From contig RQOI01000026.1 of assembly GCA_003854995.1 (NCBI GenBank), positions 1-10,960 of the forward strand: DNA of 10,960 nt. Direction: 5' to 3'. Of the stretch, positions 1-7,500 are shown piece by piece. A program made the position numbers and the translations under genes. Each line of letters starts with the position of its first letter. The stretch's first letter is position 1. The stretch is from Candidatus Zhuqueibacterota bacterium. Lineage in GTDB: Bacteria > Zhuqueibacterota > Zhuqueibacteria > Residuimicrobiales > Krinioviventaceae. The notes under the pieces were generated by a model, which saw only the letters and a list, made by a program, of their open reading frames with translations, ran no database searches and had not been told where the DNA came from.

Positions 1-94
1 ACGAGCCGTGTGCACGTGTCAATTCATTTTATGAGAGGTTATAACAATATTCAAATGTACATCAAAGGAACGATTGTGCAGAAGCAAATAGAGG

Positions 95-130
95 GACAGC
101 ATGACCGCCAGTAGGTCATCCTGTCTTTTA
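95..130 (+). terminator. Strong 11-bp hairpin with T-tail on the plus strand
   Basis: GACAG (95-99) and ATGACC (101-106) pair with GGTCAT (114-119) and CTGTC (121-125), with a single C-C mismatch and a 7-base loop. TTTT (126-129) follows on the plus strand. The tail points to terminating a plus-strand transcript coming from the left edge. The stem could also stabilise or end the minus-strand operon message, but there it is followed by CCTCTATTTG, a poor T-tract. Confidence 0.5.
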
Positions 131-164
131 TCGATGGATAGCGGTGAGCCTGCTAACCTGGATT

Positions 165-196
165 ATTCACAAACGCCTTTGTGTGCGTGAATTTTT
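165..196 (+). terminator. Hairpin with plus-strand T-run at the operon end
   Basis: ATTCAC (165-170) pairs exactly with GTGAAT (187-192), followed on the plus strand by TTTT. Inside, CACAAA (168-173) and TTTGTG (178-183) offer an alternative 6-bp stem with a 4-base loop. The element begins five bases from the small-barrel stop codon. The T-run serves plus-strand transcription; on the minus strand no T-run follows the stem. Confidence 0.3.
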
Positions 197-200
197 CAGG

Positions 201-809
201 CTAAAAGGCGCCAAATTTCAGGACAATGTGTCCTCCCAGGCCGGACAAGTCGCTATCTGTCAAGCCGATTATATCGACGCCCGACACGTATCGATAGCTG
301 ATGCCAAAGCCTATACGAAAGAAGGGAGAGACATTCACGATCAAATTGGCGCCGGGCTCGACAACAAAGAGGCCATCGCTCATCGCGTCGTCATGCTCCA
401 AATGATCATCGAGCACATAATCCACCCCACCGCCGCCAATGAGGCTAAAGATCTCAAAATGAACGAGCTCATTCGAACGGTTGATGTACTCCAGAAGCAA
501 ACCACCATAGCCAAAGCTGAGGATGTAGGATCCAGGTACACTCGCATCGGTCGCCGCATCATACCAGTCCGCCGCCACTCTGCTCGACAGGCCGTACCCA
601 CCGCCGCCGATGACAAACGTATGGTCAATGATCCAGCCGCCCTGTCCGCCGACAAATAGCCCATCGGCTTTATTCGGACCAACCTGCGAATATTTCAAGA
701 CTGGGCCGCCATAGCCGCCATGGTCCACTTGACCCGAGATCAGCGTCTGTTCCCCTGCCGGCAGAGGAATCGCGCCGCATACGATGAGAACAAAGATCAT
801 CCGTTTCAT
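201..809 (-). CDS. Small glycine-rich outer-membrane beta-barrel protein of unknown function
   Basis: This 202-residue protein begins with a signal peptide (about 1-19, MKRMIFVLIVCGAIPLPAG). The mature part alternates short amphipathic beta-strands with Gly-rich turns: YGGPVLKYS (33-41), GLFVGGQGGWIIDHTFVIGG (50-69), GYGL, FGYGGLLLEYI, FSLIGGGGVDYVL, FFRIGFGISYRYV, and GGHIVLKFGAF at the end. About eight to ten strands and a terminal Phe fit a small barrel inserted by the BAM machinery. It has an AGGGAGA ribosome-binding site five bases before the ATG. It follows tonB on the same strand after 95 bases, so it is probably the last gene of the operon, although it could have its own promoter. I do not recognise a characterised family. 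It may be a partner, porin or structural barrel of the TonB-driven machine; this is inference from position only. Confidence 0.78.
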   Translation of the reverse strand: MKRMIFVLIVCGAIPLPAGEQTLISGQVDHGGYGGPVLKYSQVGPNKADGLFVGGQGGWIIDHTFVIGGGGYGLSSRVAADWYDAATDASVPGSYILSFGYGGLLLEYINRSNELVHFEIFSLIGGGGVDYVLDDHLEHDDAMSDGLFVVEPGANLIVNVSPFFRIGFGISYRYVSGVDIIGLTDSDLSGLGGHIVLKFGAF

Positions 810-904
810 TTTCTTCTCCCTTTCATGCTACTGACGAGAGATCATTACGATGACCCGAGCATAAAGTTACGGGAAAAGTGGCTGGCAGGCCGGCTGTCCG
901 GTCG

Positions 905-1711
905 TCATTCAAGTTTGTAAACAAAGGTTATGATGCCCTCCACATTTTTTTGCTCTTCGCCGGCGGGGAGAGCGTTGAACCGCCACTGGCGCATCGCCTT
1001 CATGGTGATCTCTTCGAGAGTGGGATCACCTTTGAGCACCGGGATCATGGCGCCGATGCGACCATCCGGCAACACCCAGAATCGGATTCGCACCACCGCT
1101 TCTCGCTGCACGCCGGGCGGGTATTCGGGCAAAACCTGGCTCAGAATGGTCCGTCTGGAGGCATCGCCTTCGAGCGTATAGGGCTGATCATTCGCCGTAT
1201 CGCCGCTATCGCGCAACACTGCCCTGTCCTCTCCCGCATCAGCTGCGCCGCTTGTCTCTGATGAGCTTTTGCCGCTCGTGGCGCGCTCCGCCACTTCTTT
1301 TTGCATGGGTTCAGAATCTTGAATGACATCTCGCGCCACCTCGGCATTGTCCTGCGCGGGCGTCAGTTTGCCCGATTGCCGCTTTGTGAGATCCGGCTCT
1401 TCTTCCTCCAGCATTCGACGCGTCGGCAGAACGACCGGCGGCGCTGTCGCTTCTTCCTTTTTCAAAGATGGTTTGGCCGCTGCTGCCTCGTCCGCCTGTT
1501 CCGGCGTCTGCACGGATGCGGCTGGTCGCGAGGGCGTCGTGCTGGCGCGCGCTGTCGTCGCTGCGACGAATCCGATTTCGGCAAATTCCTGATCCGGGAA
1601 ATCGAGTCCGGACCGGAACAGGGTGAACAGCAAGAGGAGAACGATGTGCAGGAGCACGGAGAGCAGCACCGACTTGTTCATTTCTGACAATTTTTCGAGA
1701 TATTTTTTCAT
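905..1711 (-). CDS. tonB: TonB energy-transducing protein
   Basis: From the ATG at 1711 the protein has 268 residues. A single N-terminal membrane anchor (about 14-34) contains S18 and H22 with the SxxxH spacing that E. coli TonB uses to contact ExbB/ExbD. Residues about 35-175 are a low-complexity, charged, Ala/Glu/Ser-rich periplasmic linker, only moderately rich in proline. Residues 178-268 form the TonB C-terminal domain: LPEYPPGVQREAVVRIRFWV, then DGRIGAM, and the MRQWRFNALP motif near the end. This domain grips the TonB box of outer-membrane receptors. The in-frame TTG at 1732 would add seven residues; neither start has a convincing ribosome-binding site, so the exact start is uncertain. 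It follows exbD by 26 bases. A TolA-like role is less likely because of the adjacent receptor-like barrel. Confidence 0.9.
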   Translation of the reverse strand: MKKYLEKLSEMNKSVLLSVLLHIVLLLLFTLFRSGLDFPDQEFAEIGFVAATTARASTTPSRPAASVQTPEQADEAAAAKPSLKKEEATAPPVVLPTRRMLEEEEPDLTKRQSGKLTPAQDNAEVARDVIQDSEPMQKEVAERATSGKSSSETSGAADAGEDRAVLRDSGDTANDQPYTLEGDASRRTILSQVLPEYPPGVQREAVVRIRFWVLPDGRIGAMIPVLKGDPTLEEITMKAMRQWRFNALPAGEEQKNVEGIITFVYKLE

Positions 1712-1737
1712 CTGGGAACTGCTTTCATGCAAATCAA

Positions 1738-2136
1738 TTACAGGCTCGAGTCCGTTGCGATCATGAATCGGTCGGCGCCGGCCAGTTTGGCGATGTCGAT
1801 GATGCGAATCGTCGATTCGAGCGACAGGTCCTTGTCGGCGCGAATGACGACCAGCTTTGCCTCGTCCTTGAGCAGTTGGCGCAGTTGCGTCGCCAGCTCA
1901 TCGCGCGTGACCTGTTTCTGATTGAGGTAAAGGCGCTCGTTTTGGGTGACCGTGATATAGACTTTATCGGATTCATCCTGAGCGCCTGTGGCGGCTTTGG
2001 GCAGCTTTACTTTGATGCCGGGCTGCACGACAAACGACGAGGTCAGCAGAAAGAAAATCAGCAAGAGCAAAACAATGTCAGTCAACGAGATTGTGGAAAA
2101 TGCCACAATTCGTTTACGCGTGGTTTCGATTTTCAT
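1738..2136 (-). CDS. exbD: ExbD/TolR-family motor subunit
   Basis: The protein is 132 residues from the ATG at 2136. One N-terminal membrane helix (about 17-36) contains the family's essential aspartate, D20 in SLTDIVLLLLIFFLL, equivalent to E. coli ExbD D25. The periplasmic domain follows, with VYITVTQNERLYLNQKQV and VIRADKDLSLESTIRIID as in ExbD/TolR folds. An open frame extends to 2196, but its extra 20 residues look non-native. An AAGGAG site at 2144-2149 lies seven bases before the 2136 ATG and only one base before the ATG at 2142, which decides the start. The gene overlaps the end of exbB by 23 bases, implying coupled translation and matched stoichiometry. It works with ExbB to harvest proton motive force for TonB. 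Confidence 0.92.
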   Translation of the reverse strand: MKIETTRKRIVAFSTISLTDIVLLLLIFFLLTSSFVVQPGIKVKLPKAATGAQDESDKVYITVTQNERLYLNQKQVTRDELATQLRQLLKDEAKLVVIRADKDLSLESTIRIIDIAKLAGADRFMIATDSSL

Positions 2137-2755
2137 TCGCATACTCCTTGTCAAGTAAAGTGTCCATGAATTCGTTGGAACTCTCCTGCATCTCAAAGAC
2201 GTGATGCTCCACTTTGCTTTGTAGCCAGTTGTAGAAAATCAGGGCCGGGATGCCGACGGCCAATCCGGCGGCTGTTGTGATGAGCGCTTCCCAAATGCCG
2301 CCGGCGAGGACGCTGGCATCGACGCTGCCGCCAAGATTTTGCACCTGCATGAAAGCGCGAATCATGCCGGTGACCGTGCCGAGAAAGCCGAGGAGTGGCG
2401 CGATAGCGGCGACTGTGCCGAGGATGCCGAGGTTTTTTTCGAGATGATAGACTTCGGACTGCGCGGCCGCTTCAATGGCTTCTTTGATCTCATCGCGCGG
2501 ACGATTGTGCTTGGCCAAGCCGGCCGCTGTTATTTTGGCGATGGGCCCTGGCGTGCTCCGGGCCAGCTCGACGGCTTCATCGATGCGTCCGCGCAGCAGC
2601 ATATTCTTCACCTGCAGGACAAACGTGCGCGTGTTGATTTGAATTTTTCGCAATGAAAGGAGGCGTTCGAACAGAATGGCGATGGCGATGATCGAGCAGA
2701 GAGCCAATGGAATCATCATAAAACCGCCTTTGATGAGAATCTGAAAAATGGACAT
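2114..2755 (-). CDS. exbB: ExbB/TolQ/MotA-family proton channel subunit
   Basis: This 213-residue inner-membrane protein has three predicted membrane helices: about 12-34, 108-134 and 150-178. Hallmark segments are APLLGFLGTVTGM (119-131) and GGIWEALITTAAGLAVGIPA (152-171). E157 and T162 occupy the places of E. coli ExbB E176 and T181, and T127 probably that of T148, all lining the proton path. The cytoplasmic loop (about 36-107) has the usual acidic/basic helical character. ExbB forms the pentameric stator around ExbD and drives TonB with the proton gradient. The ATG has an AGGAGA site six bases upstream. Clustering with a TonB gene and a receptor-like barrel, and the absence of TolB and Pal, favour ExbB over TolQ. 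Confidence 0.93.
   Translation of the reverse strand: MSIFQILIKGGFMMIPLALCSIIAIAILFERLLSLRKIQINTRTFVLQVKNMLLRGRIDEAVELARSTPGPIAKITAAGLAKHNRPRDEIKEAIEAAAQSEVYHLEKNLGILGTVAAIAPLLGFLGTVTGMIRAFMQVQNLGGSVDASVLAGGIWEALITTAAGLAVGIPALIFYNWLQSKVEHHVFEMQESSNEFMDTLLDKEYANENRNHA
2144..2149 (-). promoter_or_regulatory. Ribosome-binding site of exbD inside exbB
   Basis: AAGGAG on the minus strand lies within the last codons of exbB, seven bases before the exbD ATG at 2136. It selects that start over longer in-frame alternatives. Confidence 0.7.
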
Positions 2756-2789
2756 GCGAGTTCTCCTGATTAAACCAAATGATTGTCAT

Positions 2790-4496
2790 TTAAAAACGCG
2801 CTCGAATTCCGGCCAGCAGGACAAAGCCCATTTCCGGGTAGCCATCCCATACGGCATATTTTGCATTCAGTAAATTGCGCACGGACAGCAAGGCGCTGAC
2901 GTTTTCGTACACCTCATAGTTTAGGTCGATATGAAAGAGAGAGTAGGTCGGGAGGGTGGCAAATGTCGTGATGTCTTTTTTTCGTTCACCGACGATTTCG
3001 GCTGTCAGCGTCAGATTCATTTTCGGCAGCAATTGGATGGATGCGCGAACCGGAATGCGAAAATCGGGACGATAGGGCAGCCTGTTCAGATCGGCATCGA
3101 GATTCAATGAATCTGCAATCCCGGCGATTTTGTCCGACAAGTCGATGAATGAAGCCTGCAGATGTGTTTTTGGGCTGATTTCAGCGACAACGCCCAGCTC
3201 GATCTCCGACAACTTGGCATCAGCGATCGGCTCGAGATGAAACAAACCCGTCTGGTCCGGCTGCCAATAGAACACCTCTTTCATCCATTGGCGAACAAAA
3301 CTCGCCTTGAATTTCATGTATTGTGAAATTTCAATGTCGCCTTTGAGCTTGAAGCCGAAATTTTCATCAGACGGCTGCTGCGGCAAACGGTGCGCCAGGT
3401 AGGGATTGTCCTCCCAATGCTGCAGAAAAGTGCTGTTTTTCAAGCCGGTCGTCAAATGCAGGCTGAGGCCGACCTTGTCACTGGGGATGAAATTCAACCG
3501 CGCAAAGGGTGAAAAGCGGGTCTTGTTCGACAGCGTATCGTGCGTGAAAAACTGTAAATCCGCGCCCATGACGAACGAAAAATAGTTCGACAGCGGCTGC
3601 AGAATTTCGAATCCGATCGCTCCGAAACCACTTTGAATTCGCGCGCTGTCGGCCGATGTCTCCAAGGTTTCGCGGGCGTACTGGCCCTTGCCTTTCAGTA
3701 CTGTCTTTCTATACTGGGTCGCATAATCTAAATGGAGGTCATAAAAGAAATCACTGGATCTGTCAAGTTGAACCTGGCCAGTGGAGGTCATCGCCATGCC
3801 GCCGAATTTGACGCCGATAGTGCCATGGGAGAGCTCCTTGACGTCGTATTGCAGATCGGCTGCGAACAGTCCTGCGCCGCCTCCTCGCGTCGCGTCATTG
3901 AGCTGGAATCCTGTGCTGTGCAGCCCACGGCCAAATCGGCTGTATTCGCCGCGAAAGAGGGCTGTCACACCGGGCGCCGCCGTATAATTGAATTTTCCGA
4001 CACCTCCTCCTTCGCCGTATTTTGAGTTGTGAAACTGCCCCTCGCTGCGATCAAACCAGGCGTAGGCAGCGGCATCTCCGCCCCTGAACCGTTGCCAGTA
4101 TCCGGCATCGCCAGTAAAGGTCAGGAATGAACCGCCTTTCACTTTTATCCATGTTTGTCGAATGGACAGGCTGTCGCTGTCAAAGGTCGGCTTCTGATCC
4201 TGCCGCTTGAACCATGTGGACATGGATTCGTAAGGCGCCTGCCGACGAATCAATGTGGGCGATTCGGGCGTCAGTTCTTTTTTATTCTTGACGTTACGGT
4301 GATACTGGTCTTTGCCCAGAATTAACACATCGGGCAACTGCAGCTGCGGATCTTTCGCGTCCGGTTTCTCTATCGGCAGCTGCACCGCGGTCGTGTCCGT
4401 CGGAACCGATATGTCGGTTATGGGCGTCGATTTTTGTGCCAGGGCTGAAAAAGAGAAATGCAATATCGCTATGGCAATGATCGTTGTGTTCTTCAT
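2790..4496 (-). CDS. TonB-dependent-receptor-like outer-membrane beta-barrel lacking a plug domain
   Basis: The ATG at 4496 gives 568 residues starting with a clean signal peptide (1-21, ending ALAQ) and has an AAAGGA ribosome-binding site. A GTG at 4514 in the same frame would add six residues ahead of the signal and lacks such a site. After a linker, PDVLILGKD (55-63) resembles the TonB box plus the start of a receptor. No plug domain follows: I see none of the usual 120-150-residue plug with its conserved Arg-Gly and VDG motifs. From about residue 115 the protein is alternating aromatic/polar beta-strands to the end. The C-terminus, SVRNLLNAKYAVWDGYPEMG and then GIRARF, is typical of TonB-dependent receptors, with terminal Phe. 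The gene lies between the TPR gene (38-base gap) and exbB (34-base gap), so it is the probable client of the downstream motor. Substrate unknown. It could instead be a passive porin-like barrel. Confidence 0.82.
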   Translation of the reverse strand: MKNTTIIAIAILHFSFSALAQKSTPITDISVPTDTTAVQLPIEKPDAKDPQLQLPDVLILGKDQYHRNVKNKKELTPESPTLIRRQAPYESMSTWFKRQDQKPTFDSDSLSIRQTWIKVKGGSFLTFTGDAGYWQRFRGGDAAAYAWFDRSEGQFHNSKYGEGGGVGKFNYTAAPGVTALFRGEYSRFGRGLHSTGFQLNDATRGGGAGLFAADLQYDVKELSHGTIGVKFGGMAMTSTGQVQLDRSSDFFYDLHLDYATQYRKTVLKGKGQYARETLETSADSARIQSGFGAIGFEILQPLSNYFSFVMGADLQFFTHDTLSNKTRFSPFARLNFIPSDKVGLSLHLTTGLKNSTFLQHWEDNPYLAHRLPQQPSDENFGFKLKGDIEISQYMKFKASFVRQWMKEVFYWQPDQTGLFHLEPIADAKLSEIELGVVAEISPKTHLQASFIDLSDKIAGIADSLNLDADLNRLPYRPDFRIPVRASIQLLPKMNLTLTAEIVGERKKDITTFATLPTYSLFHIDLNYEVYENVSALLSVRNLLNAKYAVWDGYPEMGFVLLAGIRARF

Positions 4497-4500
4497 ATCG

Positions 4501-4506
4501 TCCTTT
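4501..4506 (-). promoter_or_regulatory. Ribosome-binding site deciding the barrel start
   Basis: The minus strand reads AAAGGA, four bases before the ATG at 4496. It favours that ATG, which opens directly into a signal peptide, over the in-frame GTG at 4514. Confidence 0.6.
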
Positions 4507-4534
4507 GTCAGCACGCGTTGTTCACGGGATTGAT

Positions 4535-7500
4535 TTATTGACCGACAAGTGCATTCAGTCGTGCTTTGGCTTTTTCGACATACTCTGTCTCTCCGGGATA
4601 ATCGTGGAGAATAGAGTTGTACAGGCGCCGCGCGTCATCGATTCGGTCCAGCTCTTCGTTGCACTGCGCTGCTTCATAGACGCTTCGAGCTGCCCATGTG
4701 GTTTCACTGCCGTAAAGATATTTCACTTTGAGATAGGCGACAGCGGCTGATTTGAGGTCGTTTTGCCCTTTGTAACCTTCGCCCATGAGAAATTGTGCTT
4801 CGGCGGCCATGTCTTTGTCAGCCTCATCGAGCACCTCATTGAGATGCTCCATTGCCGTCGGATAGCGTTTGAGTTGCAGCAGCACGCGCGCCCGGCCGAT
4901 TTTTGCCTTGTGCTGATTGCGCGGATTGGCGTCATTGCTTATGACAGTGGTGAAATAGCTCTGCGCGCTCTCATAATCGCCGGATTCCAGATGGGCTATG
5001 CCGATTTTATAGGATGCTTCACCCGCAACGGGACTCTTGGGATGATCCTTGACAACGCGCTGATAATAGTCAATTGCCGGCTTGAACGCTTTTTGTTCCA
5101 GCATGAGATCGCCGGCTTTTAAAAGCGCATCCGCCGTCGCCGGCGCATCGGGAAAGGCAGTCCACTGTTTTTCAAATGCCGCCATCGCCGCTTCGCGGTC
5201 ATTCAAACTCAGATGAGCGACGCCGATGTGCAAGTTGACATTTTTGGCCGCTTCGGTGTCAGGGTATTCTGACAGGATCTGATTGTATTGCGCTATAGCC
5301 TCGTCGAACTGCTGCATATTTTGCGAGAATTCGGCTTTCCGCATCAGAATATCAGCGGCTTTGTCCCTGTCATCCAGGTTCTGCACGAGCTGGTCGATGG
5401 CATCCATGGCGCCTTCTGACTCACCTTTTTGCATCATGGCTTGCTGCATGCCGGTCACCGCGTCGTCGGCGAGATCGCTTTTCGGATAGTTGTTGATCAC
5501 TTTTTTATAATAGGCGATCGCGTCGTCATATTTGCCGAGATTGTAATAGCTGTCGCCGATAAAATAGGTGGCATCATCCACCAGCTCGCTGCCCGGATAG
5601 CGCGCGATCAGGCTGGAAAAATCCGCAATAGCCGCCTCATAGCTGCTCATGCGAAAAGCAGCGCGTCCGCTCATGTTCAACGCTTGTGATGCGAACGACG
5701 TGGTGGGATAACTGCTATGCACCAGCGAAAAGGCAGTCCGCGCGGCGGCAAATTGCTCCTGGCGGTAATGGCACATGCCGATTTGATATTGCGCTTCTGC
5801 TCGCAGGTTGTTGCTGCCGGTCTGGGTCAGGACTTTTTCATAGGCCGACCGCGCGCGAGCATAGGCGCGCGCATTGAACAGTGCATCAGCTTCCCGCATC
5901 GTTGCGTCCACGGCGACCGAGGTGTTGGCCGCTCCTCCTGCGGCCCTGGCGAATGCCTGCGACGCCTCGGTGAAACGATCCAGCTCTTGCGCCGAATAGC
6001 CCAGGCCATAATAAGCATCAGCAATACGTTCGGATTGTGGATGGGAGTCGATAAACTTTTGATAGCTCACATACGCGTTGCTGAAATCCGCCGCTTTATA
6101 TTGGGCTTCCGCCTTCCAGAAGAGCGAATTTTCCGCAACAGCGGTTTGTGGATACCGGGAGAGGACAGCGTCGAACTGAGCGATAGCAGCGGCATACTCC
6201 TGATTTTTGAATTTGATCCAGCCGATTTTGTGCAGCGCTGTCGCCTGCACATCCGGAACGTCCGTGACCCTGGAGGAGGTCATCTGAAATGCCTTTTCTG
6301 CCTCTGCCAGATTGTTCATGGCCAGAAAGCATTCGCCGATCATGAGTGACGCTTCGGGCGCCACTCTGGCGTCCTTATAATCCTGGGCGATCCTGATGAA
6401 CTTGCTTTGCGCCAGCTCATACTGCCCCTGACGGAACTCGATGGAGGCCAATTCGAACAGCGCCAGCGGGACATCGGCGCCGCCGGCGTAATGATCGATC
6501 ACCTGTCTGAACGCCAGACGAGCCTGGTCGTCACTGCCGGCGAGGAGATAATTTCGTCCCGCCTGCAGATAGCTGGACGACTCGAGTTCAGCATCCTCGC
6601 TCATATTCGGCACCCTGGCGAAGGCGGCGGCGGCATCCGCATATTTTTTCAATTCATGATGCGCCCATCCCAGGCTGTATTGCGCATCATCAGCAAAGTC
6701 GCTGTGCGCTAATTTGGCGATCGACGTGTAGGCGGCGACAGCCTTGTCATATTCGCCCTTGCGATAGAAAGATTCGCCGATAAAGTATTGCGCTTCGCTT
6801 TGCAGCGGACTATCAGGATACTTTTTTATGGCATCCGAGAGAGAAGTGATGGCATCGCTGTATTGTCCCATGCCATAATAGGTGAAGCCGATCCTAAAGG
6901 CCGCCTGCGACAGGAGCGCGCTGGACGGATGCGTTTCCATCAGCCGTTTGTACGCTTTCATGGCTTCATCCCACTTGCCCATCTCTTCATAAATATAGGC
7001 TGCAGAATAAAACGCGTGATCCGCCAGTTCACCCCTCGGATCTTTGTCGTAAACGCGAGCATAATATTTGAGCGCATTCTGCTGATCGCCGGCACGGTAC
7101 GCCGCCTCACCGGACCAGTAGAGCGCATTGATGGACAAAGGGCTGGCGGAATACTGTTCCTCGAATGCCTTGAGCTCGGCCATGGCCTCCTTGTACTGGC
7201 CAGCGTTGACGAGCGATTCGCCGATGCGAAAAGCTGCTTTGTCGCGCAAACCAATGGCCGGATAGCTGGACAAGAGTTCACGATAGGTCGCGACAGCGCG
7301 ACTATAGTCCTGCTTTTGAAAATGGCATTCAGCCAGCAAAAACTGCGCTTCTTCCGCATAGTCGCTCGACCTGTATTGCTGTAAAAAATCTCGGAATTGG
7401 TCTGCTGCCAGATCATAGAGCTGGTCTGTGAACATGCCTTTGGCCGTGAAAAAGGCCTGTTCGGCTTGTTCCTCCTGGATTTGTCCGGGCAGAGAAGAGA

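Larger units (their letters stand above)
1..200. other. Non-coding left edge, possibly the end of a convergent gene
   Basis: No complete gene is supported. On the plus strand, frame 3 is open from the left edge to a TAA at 42-44, frame 2 to a TGA at 32-34, and frame 1 to a TAG at 112-114. Any of these could be the tail of a gene outside the window, but none shows recognisable protein character. The region contains the two hairpins listed separately. On the minus strand TTGACA (22-17) matches a -35 box exactly, but its -10 partner would fall outside the window. Confidence 0.4.

Noticed and set aside
17..22. Perfect TTGACA -35 box on the minus strand
   Set aside because: At the usual 16-18-base spacing its -10 box would lie outside the window, and no minus-strand gene downstream of it can be seen.
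144..659. 171-codon plus-strand frame opposite the small barrel gene
   Set aside because: The minus strand carries a signal peptide, beta-barrel pattern and a good ribosome-binding site. The plus-strand product has no protein-like features and is best seen as a shadow frame.
776..809. Possible lipoprotein signal in the small barrel (Cys 11 after LIV)
   Set aside because: The residue before Cys is Val, which the lipobox does not accept, and the Cys lies too early within the hydrophobic core. An ordinary signal peptide fits better.
905..2755. Reading the motor genes as TolQ-TolR-TolA of a Tol-Pal system
   Set aside because: A TPR protein is present, as in Tol-Pal loci with CpoB, but TolB and Pal are absent. 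The adjacent barrel is of TonB-receptor type and the C-terminal domain of the third protein fits TonB.
5717..6349. Long plus-strand open frame (210 codons) opposite the TPR gene
   Set aside because: It is antisense to the repeat-coding region, has no recognisable domain and no credible ribosome-binding site. The TPR repeats on the other strand are continuous here. The same holds for the 198-codon frame at 6788-7384.
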